A stretch of 64,000 bases of DNA from Arminella tubonensis (GTDB lineage: Bacteria; Pseudomonadota; Alphaproteobacteria; Rhizobiales; Rhizobiaceae). Location: assembly GCF_003240585.1 (NCBI RefSeq), contig NZ_PCDP01000035.1, positions 310,001-374,000 of the forward strand, in the 5' to 3' direction. The notes below the pieces were generated by a model. The model made no database searches and was not told where the DNA came from. It saw nothing but the letters and a program-made list of their open reading frames with translations. Position 1 is the stretch's first letter. Every line of letters starts with the position of its first letter. This document shows, piece by piece, positions 8,610 through 16,377 of the stretch. The translations under genes and the position numbers were made by a program.

Positions 8610-8795
8610 ATGCGACTGTTCGAATGTGGCACCCTCGTGCCGGGCTGCGCATGGCATACGCGCGCCGACAATGACGCAGAAATCGTTCGCCGCGCCGTCG
8701 ATCACATGAAGACTGCCCATGGAGAGACGATTATTCGCGAGAACATGGTCGACAACATCAAGGCTCGCATCCGCAGCGAAGCAAGCGCCGCCTGA
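8610..8795 (+). CDS. DUF1059 family small protein
   Basis: This 61-residue protein begins MRLFECGTLVPGCAWHTRADNDAEI and continues RRAVDHMKTAHGE, matching the short DUF1059 pattern with conserved Cys (FECG, PGC) and His residues (WHTRA, DHMKTAHG). The family has no firm function; the Cys/His spacing could bind a metal, which is inference. GAGGAG lies 7 nt before the ATG. The dispersed-type hairpin repeat at 8819-8855 follows and may terminate transcription. Confidence 0.8.
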   Translation: MRLFECGTLVPGCAWHTRADNDAEIVRRAVDHMKTAHGETIIRENMVDNIKARIRSEASAA

Positions 8796-8818
8796 GCGCT
8801 TAATAAACAAAGGCTTGA

Positions 8819-8855
8819 AGCGCGTTGCATGAATCAGTTCATGAAGCGACGCGCT
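8819..8855. repeat. Nested inverted repeat between convergent genes
   Basis: Outer arms AGCGCGT (8819-8825) and ACGCGCT (8849-8855) enclose inner arms CATGAA and TTCATG with a TCAG loop. The element lies between the DUF1059 gene and the convergent CCA-adding enzyme gene. Its build resembles the small palindromic repeats common in rhizobial intergenic DNA. Only one copy is visible here, and a bidirectional terminator role is possible. Confidence 0.55.
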
Positions 8856-8863
8856 CCGGGCCG

Positions 8864-10117
8864 TCAGCCGGCCATTTCCCTGAGCCGGGCGAGTAGGGCC
8901 GCCCGGTCCATCGCGAAATTTCCGTCGAGCCACTGCTGCTCGAGCGCCCCGAGGATTTCTCCGACGCGGGGTCCAGCAGGAATCCCCAAGTTCAAGGCAT
9001 CTGCGCCTCCGATCGGGAAGGCGGGCTTCTCCCAGCTGTCTATTCCTGCAATCAACTTCAGAAGTCGGGCAGACCGCGCCATCTCATCAAAATCGTCCTC
9101 GGCCTTCCCTCGCGCAACGGCCAGCGCCAGCTTCAGCCGCACGGCAATTCCCTCCGCCCCATGGCGATACAGCAGGCGGTCCAGCCCAGCTTCCGACACG
9201 TCGTCCTTCACGACTGGCGCCGCTGCCCATGCCTGCAGCCTGGCGGTTTCCGTCTTCGACAGCCGCAGCCGCTCCGCAAACTTCGCCAGTCGCTCAGCGT
9301 CAGGCGGAACGATAGCGGCGAGCCGGAGCAAAGCGTCCGGCTTCCAGCCGAGCGACTGCTCGGTTGCGACAAGCGAGGGAATGGCGTCGATCCCCCACTT
9401 CTCCGTTTCGGGAAGAATTTCGGTGAGCACGCTGACCTGGCGCATCCATAGCAAGGCGCGGCCGGGGTCTTTTGCCCCAAGCAGCTTCTTCATCTCCGAC
9501 CAGACGCGCTCGGCCGACAGCGAGCCCAATGTCGAGCGCGCCGCGGCGCAGGCCCTCAGCCCATCCGCATCCGGCCGCCCGGCGCCGTAATAGGCAAAGA
9601 AGCGGAAGAACCGCAATATCCGCAGGCGATCCTCGGCAATCCGCGTCGCGGCATCGCCGATGAAGCGGACATTCCGCTTTTCAATGTCCGCCAGCCCCCC
9701 GACCAGGTCGATCACCTCGCCGGCGCTCGTCGCGTAGAGCGCGTTCATCGTCAGGTCGCGCCGCTCCGCGTCCGCCTGCCAGTCTGTGCTGAAGGCAACC
9801 TCGGCGTGACGGCCGTCTGTCTCGACGTCGCGGCGCAGCGTGGTGACTTCAAACGGCTTGCCGCCGACGACGAGCGTCACCGTCCCGTGGGCGATCCCGG
9901 TCGGGACCGCCTTTATGCCGGCGGCAATCGCGCGCTCGGTGACGGCATTCGGCAGAAGCGTCGTCGCGATGTCGACATCGGCAACAGGAAGGCCCATCAA
10001 GCTGTTTCGCACAGCCCCGCCGACCACGCGTCCCTCGCCGCCATCGGCATTCAGCAATGCGAGAACCCTCGTCAGCGCCGCGTCCTTGAACCAACCCTCG
10101 CCGGCAACCGTGGTCAT
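8864..10117 (-). CDS. cca: CCA tRNA nucleotidyltransferase
   Basis: This 417-residue class II nucleotidyltransferase adds or repairs the 3' CCA of tRNA. The N-terminus shows the glycine-rich motif and catalytic acidic pair (VVGGAVRNSLMGLPVADVDIATT, residues 31-53) and the motif RRDLTMNALY near residue 117; the central part has EDRLRILRFFRFFAYYG. It overlaps the upstream NUDIX gene by 4 nt, implying translational coupling in the three-gene minus-strand operon with the DUF1285 gene. A poly(A) polymerase cannot be fully excluded, but alphaproteobacterial members of this type are normally CCA-adding enzymes. Confidence 0.92.
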   Translation of the reverse strand: MTTVAGEGWFKDAALTRVLALLNADGGEGRVVGGAVRNSLMGLPVADVDIATTLLPNAVTERAIAAGIKAVPTGIAHGTVTLVVGGKPFEVTTLRRDVETDGRHAEVAFSTDWQADAERRDLTMNALYATSAGEVIDLVGGLADIEKRNVRFIGDAATRIAEDRLRILRFFRFFAYYGAGRPDADGLRACAAARSTLGSLSAERVWSEMKKLLGAKDPGRALLWMRQVSVLTEILPETEKWGIDAIPSLVATEQSLGWKPDALLRLAAIVPPDAERLAKFAERLRLSKTETARLQAWAAAPVVKDDVSEAGLDRLLYRHGAEGIAVRLKLALAVARGKAEDDFDEMARSARLLKLIAGIDSWEKPAFPIGGADALNLGIPAGPRVGEILGALEQQWLDGNFAMDRAALLARLREMAG

Positions 10118-10749
10118 GCGTAAAGCCTTTCATAAAGCGTGCGGACAATGCCCGCCGTGATGCCCCATATCATCCAATCCTCATAGGGCATGCGATAAAA
10201 ATGGCGCGTGCTTCCCCGCCAGTGCATGCTGTCGCGCAGATGATGGTGCGGATCCATCAGAAACGACAGCGGCACTTCGAAAGCGTCCTCGACTTCGGTG
10301 GGATTGAGTGTCAACTCGAAGCCGCGCTTGACCACGGCAAGCACGGGCGTGATGCGAAAACCGGTGGCGGCAAGATAGTGTGGCAGCCGCGCCACTGGCT
10401 CGACGAAGATATCGGCAAGCCCGATTTCCTCCTGGGCCTCCCGCATGGCCGCAAGCTCCGCCGATGCATCGCCCGGATCGATGGCACCGCCCGGAAAAGC
10501 GATCTGCCCCGAATGCTGGCGTAGCGTCGCCGTGCGCAAGGTAAAAATCACCTTGGCATCGTCGCCTTCGTCGACGACAGGCACGAGGACGGCGGCGTCC
10601 CTAAGGCGTTGCCCCTCGACTTGCAGGATGGTTTCGGGATTGAGGACATGGTCGCCATGTTCGCGCCAGGCAAGTTCGATCGGGCCGCCTGTCTGGTTCA
10701 TGGCACGGCGGCGAAACTCTGCCGCGGAGTAGAGCGGGAACTTGCTCAT
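10114..10749 (-). CDS. CoA pyrophosphatase-type NUDIX hydrolase
   Basis: This 211-residue protein carries the NUDIX box with REAQEEIGL (preceded by FPGGAIDPGD), typical of NudL/YeaB enzymes that cleave CoA to phosphopantetheine and 3',5'-ADP. The preceding segment RQHSGQIAFPGG is characteristic of that subgroup. ATG 10749 overlaps the DUF1285 stop by 4 nt, and its own end overlaps the cca start by 4 nt, so the three genes are chained by ATGA-type junctions. I reject the longer frame to 10815 because it runs inside the upstream gene. Confidence 0.88.
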   Translation of the reverse strand: MSKFPLYSAAEFRRRAMNQTGGPIELAWREHGDHVLNPETILQVEGQRLRDAAVLVPVVDEGDDAKVIFTLRTATLRQHSGQIAFPGGAIDPGDASAELAAMREAQEEIGLADIFVEPVARLPHYLAATGFRITPVLAVVKRGFELTLNPTEVEDAFEVPLSFLMDPHHHLRDSMHWRGSTRHFYRMPYEDWMIWGITAGIVRTLYERLYA

Positions 10750-11369
10750 TGCGCCAGCGCGTCCAGTTCCGCCACCGGCATGATCGGAAAGACCGTGCCG
10801 TGCGAGCGCACGCAAAATGTCGCAACACCTTCGATATCAATAGGCTCGCCGCGTTCGATGAGATCGTACATTACGGCGCGGGAGACGAGCGCTTCCAGCC
10901 GGCCGCGAATATGCAGATAGGGTTTCAGCTCATTGTTCTCGCCATGGACGACGAAGCGGAGGGGGTGCTCGGTGCCGGCCTCGACAACGTCGCCGACATT
11001 GGTGCGGAAAGTCAGGACCTGCTTGCCTTCGCTGACGCTCGCAGTCATTTCAACGGCGACGAACGGCGCGTCCACGACCCGGATGCCGACCTTTTCCACA
11101 GGCGTGACCAGATAGGTCTTTCCATCTTCGTCCCTGCGCAGGACAGTCGAAAAAAGCCGCACGAGCGGTGCGCGGCCGATCGGCGTCCCCATGTAGAACC
11201 AGGTGCCGTCGCTGCGGATTTCCATGTCGATATCACCGCAAAACGGCGGATTCCACTTGTCGACCGGTGGCAAACCCCTTCTGCCGTCGCCCGTATCCTC
11301 AGCCGCGCGCGAAATCAGCGCAGCCAGAGATGCCGCATCGCCTGTCGCACTGATTTGATCGGCTGCCAT
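10746..11369 (-). CDS. DUF1285 domain protein
   Basis: This 207-residue protein contains the DUF1285 hallmarks PPVDKWNPPFCGDIDMEIRSDGTWFYMGTPIGR (about residues 32-65) and LVRLFSTVLRRDEDGKTYLVTPVEKVGI. The family is uncharacterised and probably cytoplasmic. It is the first gene of a coupled operon with the NUDIX and CCA enzymes, so a link to nucleotide or tRNA metabolism is possible but not shown. ATG 11369 is preceded by GGGACGGA. It is divergent from the MoxR operon, and an inverted repeat lies at 11382-11398. Confidence 0.85.
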   Translation of the reverse strand: MAADQISATGDAASLAALISRAAEDTGDGRRGLPPVDKWNPPFCGDIDMEIRSDGTWFYMGTPIGRAPLVRLFSTVLRRDEDGKTYLVTPVEKVGIRVVDAPFVAVEMTASVSEGKQVLTFRTNVGDVVEAGTEHPLRFVVHGENNELKPYLHIRGRLEALVSRAVMYDLIERGEPIDIEGVATFCVRSHGTVFPIMPVAELDALAQ

Positions 11370-11381
11370 TGTTCCGTCCCG

Positions 11382-11398
11382 GTTTGTACTTAACAAAC
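11382..11398. promoter_or_regulatory. GTTTGT-N5-ACAAAC inverted repeat between DUF1285 and MoxR genes
   Basis: Six-nt arms around a 5-nt spacer lie in the 158-nt divergent gap, close to the DUF1285 start. It may be an operator for one or both transcription units. No matching regulator is identifiable. Confidence 0.3.
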
Positions 11399-11527
11399 AA
11401 TCCTCACGAGATAGTCATTCGAAACGCGCTTGTCAGCCATCTCAACGGGGATAAATTGCTTGAGTATGGGGCAAATGTGTATGAACTGCGAATCGACAAT
11501 ATCGCCTTTCAGCCGCTGGAGATGCAC

Positions 11528-12541
11528 ATGGGCATGATGAAATCGACTGAAGCGAGCCTCGACGACAAGGCCATCATCGCGCTCGCGGAACGTGCACTCG
11601 CAGATATTGCCTCCGTTCGCGAGGAAGTGTCGAAGGTCATCTTCGGCCAGGAAAGCGTCGTCGAGAACACGCTGCTTGCGGTTCTTGCCGGTGGTCACGC
11701 GCTGCTCGTCGGCGTTCCCGGCCTCGCCAAGACCAAGCTGGTGACGACGCTCGGCGACGTTCTCGGCCTTGCCGCCAATCGCGTGCAGTTCACCCCCGAC
11801 CTGATGCCCTCCGATATTCTCGGGTCCGAAGTCATGGACCAGGACGAGAGCGGCCGCCGCTCCTTCCGCTTCGTCAAGGGTCCGGTATTTGCGCAGCTGC
11901 TGATGGCCGACGAAATCAACCGCGCCTCGCCGCGCACGCAATCGGCGCTGCTCCAGTCGATGCAGGAATATCACGTCACCATAGCCGGCCAGCGCTTCGA
12001 CCTGCCGGCTCCCTTCCACGTGCTCGCGACGCAGAACCCGCTGGAGCAGGAAGGCACCTATCCACTTCCTGAAGCCCAGCTCGACCGCTTCCTCCTTCAG
12101 GTCGACGTCGACTATCCGGAGCTCGCCGACGAACGCAAGATCCTGCTGGAAACCACCGGCCTCTCGGAGGCGACGCCGCACGCCGTCATCGACGCCCCTC
12201 GCCTGCTGGAAATTCAGAAGTTGATCCGCCAGATGCCCGTCAGCGACAGCGTCGTCGATGCCATCCTGTCGCTGGTCCGCTCCGCCCGGCCCGGACAGGG
12301 CAATGCCGGCACCGACAAGCATGTGGCATGGGGACCAGGCCCCCGCGCCGGACAGGCGATGATGCTCTGCAGTCGTGCCCGCGCGCTCTATGAAGGACGC
12401 CTCGCCCCCTCGCTCGACGATGTCTACGCGCTGGCCGAGCCGATCCTGCAGCACCGCATGGCACTGACCTTTGCGGCCCGTGCTGAAGGCATGTCCGTTC
12501 GTGATGTGATTTCGGGGCTCGTCAAGCAGGCCAGAGCGTGA
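11528..12541 (+). CDS. MoxR-family AAA+ ATPase
   Basis: This 337-residue ATPase has Walker A (GVPGLAKTKL), Walker B (LLMADEINRASPRTQSALLQSMQE), sensor 1 (FHVLATQNPLEQEGTYPLPEAQLDRF) and the C-terminal lid of MoxR proteins. MoxR ATPases act as chaperones that mature or activate protein complexes, usually together with VWA-domain partners, and here it heads an operon of DUF58 and VWA-like membrane proteins. ATG 11528 sits 7 nt after GGAG; nearby ATGs at 11522 and 11534 are alternatives. Its stop codon lies inside a repeat element (12535-12581). Confidence 0.92.
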   Translation: MGMMKSTEASLDDKAIIALAERALADIASVREEVSKVIFGQESVVENTLLAVLAGGHALLVGVPGLAKTKLVTTLGDVLGLAANRVQFTPDLMPSDILGSEVMDQDESGRRSFRFVKGPVFAQLLMADEINRASPRTQSALLQSMQEYHVTIAGQRFDLPAPFHVLATQNPLEQEGTYPLPEAQLDRFLLQVDVDYPELADERKILLETTGLSEATPHAVIDAPRLLEIQKLIRQMPVSDSVVDAILSLVRSARPGQGNAGTDKHVAWGPGPRAGQAMMLCSRARALYEGRLAPSLDDVYALAEPILQHRMALTFAARAEGMSVRDVISGLVKQARA

Positions 12542-12581
12542 TCTCGAAAAGTGTGAAGCGCTTTTCGGTTAAGATGACGCT
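12535..12581. repeat. Palindromic repeat spanning the moxR stop codon
   Basis: Outer arms AGCGT (12535-12539) and ACGCT (12577-12581) enclose CGAAAAG (12545-12551) and CTTTTCG (12561-12567). The TGA of the MoxR gene lies within the left arm. Motifs of the form GAAAAGTGTGAAGC are frequent in rhizobial intergenic DNA as I recall; the copy number cannot be tested here. Confidence 0.5.
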
Positions 12582-12618
12582 AAATCAGATAGCTAGGGCG
12601 TAAAGGAGAGCGTACCGC

Positions 12619-13539
12619 GTGGCATCCATCGGACAGATCGTCAGCCCGACATCCGGCAATGATGCCCTATCCCGCGCCCAGCAGCGGGCAGCATTGGTGC
12701 CGGACTGCCTTGTGGAAGCCAAGCGCATCGCAAACACCGTGATTGCCGGCTGGCACGGCCGCCGAAAGCGCGGCATCGGCGAGAACTTCTGGCAATTCCG
12801 GCCTTACACCGATGGTGAAAGCCTGTCGCGCATCGATTGGCGCCGCTCTGCCCGCGACGACCACACCTATATCCGCGACCACGAGTGGGAAGCGGCGCAC
12901 ACCATCTGGCTCTGGGCCGACATGTCCCCGTCAATGATGTACAAGTCCACCTATGGCAACGCCTCGAAGGAAAGCCGTGCGCTGGTGATCATGTTGGCAC
13001 TGGCGGAGATTCTTGCCCGTTCCGGCGAGCGGATCGGCTGCCCCGGCATCATGGAGCCGATTTCTGCCCGAAATGCCGCCGAAAGGCTGGCAACAGCGTT
13101 GATGCACACGCCGCTCACCGGCGGCCTGCCTGAAACCGCGATGATCCGGGGCTGGAGCGATATCGTGCTGATCGGCGATTTCCTCGACGATGCCGACAAC
13201 GTCATGGCCCGCCTTGGGCCGCTCGCCCGTCGCGGCCTCAGCGGCCACGTGGTCGAGATCGCCGACCCCGCGGAGGAGACGTTCCCCTATAGCGGCCGCA
13301 CCCAGTTCACCGATCCGGAAACCGGATCGCAGCTGGTGGCGGGCCGGGCCGAAAGCGTGCGCGAAGACTATCAGCGGGCCTATCTCGCCCGCCGCGACAG
13401 CCTCGGCCAGTCGCTGCGGCATCTCGGCTGGAGCTTTGTCACCCATCGCACCGATCATCTGGCCTCCGAGGCGCTTGTCGCCGTCCACACGCACCTCTCC
13501 GGCATGCCGGCCAAGGCGACGCACGGGGGCCAGCTATGA
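12619..13539 (+). CDS. DUF58 domain protein (VWA-like)
   Basis: This 306-residue protein contains the DUF58 core GRRKRGIGENFWQFRPYTDGESLSRIDWRRSARDDHTYIRDHEWE (about residues 48-92) and then WLWADMSPSMM, whose DxSxS pattern fits a VWA metal-ion site. DUF58 proteins are regular partners of MoxR ATPases. The start is a GTG with GGAG upstream. It overlaps the next gene by 4 nt (ATGA), so the products are probably made in fixed ratio. No signal peptide or clear membrane segment is seen. Confidence 0.88.
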   Translation: MASIGQIVSPTSGNDALSRAQQRAALVPDCLVEAKRIANTVIAGWHGRRKRGIGENFWQFRPYTDGESLSRIDWRRSARDDHTYIRDHEWEAAHTIWLWADMSPSMMYKSTYGNASKESRALVIMLALAEILARSGERIGCPGIMEPISARNAAERLATALMHTPLTGGLPETAMIRGWSDIVLIGDFLDDADNVMARLGPLARRGLSGHVVEIADPAEETFPYSGRTQFTDPETGSQLVAGRAESVREDYQRAYLARRDSLGQSLRHLGWSFVTHRTDHLASEALVAVHTHLSGMPAKATHGGQL

Positions 13540-16376
13540 GCGCACTGTCCTTCGCCTTCGCCTATCCAGCCGTCCTCGGTGCGCTCATTGCACTGCCGGT
13601 TATCTGGTGGCTGCTAAGATTGACGCCGCCGCTTCCGAAGGCCGAGGTCTTTCCTCCGCTGAAGATCCTGGCGATGGTGCTGAAGCGCGAGGAAACGCCG
13701 GCGCAAAGCCCCTGGTGGCTGACGCTGCTGCGCATGCTGCTGGCTGCAGCCGTGATCCTGGCGATCGCCGATCCGGTCTTCAACCCACGCACCAATACGC
13801 TTGCTGAAGGTGGCCCCCTCGTGCTGTTCATAGACAACGGCTGGGCAAGCGCCCCGGACTGGGACCGGCGCGTGCAGACCGCGGACGCTCTCATCGGCGA
13901 TGCAGACGCCGAAGGCACGCCCGTCATCGTAGCCTTCACCGCCGACCAGACGAATGACGCCGTGCCGGGGACGGCAGCTGCCGCTCGCGACAAACTTCAT
14001 GCGGCAGCGCCCCGACCTCTGGTGCCCGACCGCGAGCGCGCGTTTCAGTCCCTGAAGTCCGCCTTGGGCAACACGCCTCCCGGCACGCTCGCCTTCCTGT
14101 CGGATGGCGTGGCGGCACCGGGCAAGGACAAAGACAATGACGATATCGTAAAGCAGCTTTCGACCCTGCGACCGGCGGAGCTTCGATTGCTGGAAGGCGA
14201 TGGCAACGAGGCAATCGCCATCACCACTGCCGCCAATGCCGCCGACGACATGACCGTCACGGCGACACGGCTGAACAGCAATGGTCCGGCGAGGCTGACG
14301 CTGAGCGCCCAGGATACGCAAGGCCGTCCGATTGCCGCAGGCGCCCTGAACTTCACGTCGGGCCAGCGCGTCGCAACCGGCTCGATCGCCGCACCCTTCG
14401 AAATGCGCAACGATTTCGCTCGTATCGGCATCGACAGGCACGCCACCACCGGCTCGGTGCACCTGCTGGACGATGGCTTCAAGCGCCGCCGCGTCGGGTT
14501 GCTGTCGGGCCAGGCGGCGGACGAATTCCAGCCCCTGCTCTCGCCGCTCTACTATATCCAGCGCGCGCTCCAGCCCTATGCCGACCTCATCCGCCCTGAT
14601 GCATCCGATCTTTCCAAGTCGATCACCGAGCTGCTTGCCGGCAATCCCTCTGTCATCATCATGGCCGACATCGGCCGCCTCCCGCAGGAGAGCTACGAGC
14701 CGCTTCAGCGCTGGATCGCCAATGGCGGCACGCTGATCCGCTTTGCCGGGCCCCGCCTCGCCGCAGCGCCGGCCGAAGACCCTCTGGTGCCGGTGATCCT
14801 GCGCCAGGGTGAGCGGGCGCTCGGCGGCGCGCTTTCCTGGGCCGAGCCGCAGCCACTTGCGGAATTCCCGTCCTTCGGCCCCTTCGCCGGCATGCCGAAG
14901 CCGACAAACGTTCTGATAAAACGGCAGGTGCTTGCCGAGCCGACGCCGGATCTTGCCGAGCGGACCTGGGCAAGCCTTGCCGACGGCACACCGTTGGTCA
15001 CCGAGAAAAGCGACAATGCCGGCCGCATCGTGCTCTTCCACGTCAGCGCCGAGGCGACGTGGTCCGACCTGCCGATATCAGGCGATTTCGTCGAGATGCT
15101 GCGCCGCCTCGTGCAGATGTCGCGCTCCGGCGGCGTTACTTCAGCGACCAGCGCACCAAGGACCGCCGAAGCGCTGCCGCCCTTCCGCCTGTTGACCGCG
15201 AAGGGCGTGCTCGTCAGCGAGACCGGCAATGCGCGTCCCCTCGAAACAGGCAAGAAGGGGCTGCTTCTATCGAGTTTCGACAATCCGCCCGGTCTCTACG
15301 GTTCGGAAGAAGGCTTCACCGCCTTGAACGTACTGCCCGCCGGCGCTGAGCTGAAACCGCTCGATGCATCGGCTGAGATGGCGGTGGTCCGCGAGGGCCT
15401 GATCGGCGGCAAGGCGTGGTCGGCCAAACCAGTGCTTTTCCTCATCGCCTTTCTGCTGCTTCTCGCCGACAGCCTGCTCGTGCTCTTTATCAACGGCGCG
15501 TTCGCGCGCGTCCGCCGTCCGGCACGATCGATTGCGAAGGCAGCAGCCGTGCTTGCCGTCGCCTTTTCGCTCGGTGCCTTCCTGCAACCGACCAACAGCC
15601 GGGCCGACGACCAGAAGCCCGGCGACGAAACCATTTACAAGCAGCTCGACAAGACGCACCTCGCCTACGTCGTCACGGGAGAGAACGAGGTCGACCACAT
15701 CTCGGAACGCGGCCTCGAGGGGCTTTCCCAATACCTGACCTACCGCACGACCCTCGAGCCTGGAGCGCCGATCGGCGTCGACATCGCCCGGGATGAACTG
15801 GCCTTCTATTCGCTGATCTACTGGCCGATATCCGCGTCGGCTCCGATGCCCTCGAACGATGCGATCAACCGCATCGACGCCTACATGCGCAGCGGCGGCA
15901 CTGTGCTGTTCGACACCCGAGATGCGCTCAGCGCCATCGGCGACAGCGGCGCACCCAGCGCCAACGGCGAGCGGCTGCAGGCGATCCTTGCAAACCTCGA
16001 TATTCCAGCGCTCGAGCCTGTCCCGTCGCATCATGTGCTGACCAAGTCGTTCTATCTGCTGTCGAGTTTTCCCGGGCGCTACACCGGCAGCCCGCTGTGG
16101 ATCGAGGCGCACCAGGAGAATCATTCGGATTCGGACAGCAAACAGGCAGCGACGTCGGACGGCGTCACCCCGATCATGATCACCGGCAATGACTTTGCCG
16201 GCGCATGGGCCGTCGACGACAACGGCACCCCCCTTCTGCCGACCGTGCCTCAGGACGAAACGCAGCGTGAATATGCCTTCCGTACCGGCGTCAACATCAT
16301 GATGTATATGCTCACCGGCAATTACAAATCCGATCAGGTCCACGTCCCGGACTTGCTGCAACGCCTGGGACAATGA
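13536..16376 (+). CDS. DUF4159 domain membrane protein, BatA-like N-terminus
   Basis: This 946-residue protein starts with the two-helix BatA-type region (ALSFAFAYPAVLGALIALPVIWWLLRL; LLRMLLAAAVILAIADPVF). A VWA-like segment follows (VLFIDNGWASAP), but the expected DxSxS metal site is degenerate. A further membrane region lies near residues 630-700. The C-terminal third (about 710-946, starting KTHLAYVVTGENEVDHISERGLEGLSQYL) matches DUF4159. It sits in the MoxR-DUF58 operon, probably forming an envelope complex of unknown function. Confidence 0.85.
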   Translation: MSALSFAFAYPAVLGALIALPVIWWLLRLTPPLPKAEVFPPLKILAMVLKREETPAQSPWWLTLLRMLLAAAVILAIADPVFNPRTNTLAEGGPLVLFIDNGWASAPDWDRRVQTADALIGDADAEGTPVIVAFTADQTNDAVPGTAAAARDKLHAAAPRPLVPDRERAFQSLKSALGNTPPGTLAFLSDGVAAPGKDKDNDDIVKQLSTLRPAELRLLEGDGNEAIAITTAANAADDMTVTATRLNSNGPARLTLSAQDTQGRPIAAGALNFTSGQRVATGSIAAPFEMRNDFARIGIDRHATTGSVHLLDDGFKRRRVGLLSGQAADEFQPLLSPLYYIQRALQPYADLIRPDASDLSKSITELLAGNPSVIIMADIGRLPQESYEPLQRWIANGGTLIRFAGPRLAAAPAEDPLVPVILRQGERALGGALSWAEPQPLAEFPSFGPFAGMPKPTNVLIKRQVLAEPTPDLAERTWASLADGTPLVTEKSDNAGRIVLFHVSAEATWSDLPISGDFVEMLRRLVQMSRSGGVTSATSAPRTAEALPPFRLLTAKGVLVSETGNARPLETGKKGLLLSSFDNPPGLYGSEEGFTALNVLPAGAELKPLDASAEMAVVREGLIGGKAWSAKPVLFLIAFLLLLADSLLVLFINGAFARVRRPARSIAKAAAVLAVAFSLGAFLQPTNSRADDQKPGDETIYKQLDKTHLAYVVTGENEVDHISERGLEGLSQYLTYRTTLEPGAPIGVDIARDELAFYSLIYWPISASAPMPSNDAINRIDAYMRSGGTVLFDTRDALSAIGDSGAPSANGERLQAILANLDIPALEPVPSHHVLTKSFYLLSSFPGRYTGSPLWIEAHQENHSDSDSKQAATSDGVTPIMITGNDFAGAWAVDDNGTPLLPTVPQDETQREYAFRTGVNIMMYMLTGNYKSDQVHVPDLLQRLGQ

Positions 16377-16377
16377 T

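Noticed and set aside
13614..15041. Long minus-strand ORF (475 codons) inside the DUF4159 gene
   Set aside because: Arg/Gly-rich translation without domains, antisense to a well-supported gene; typical GC-rich shadow.
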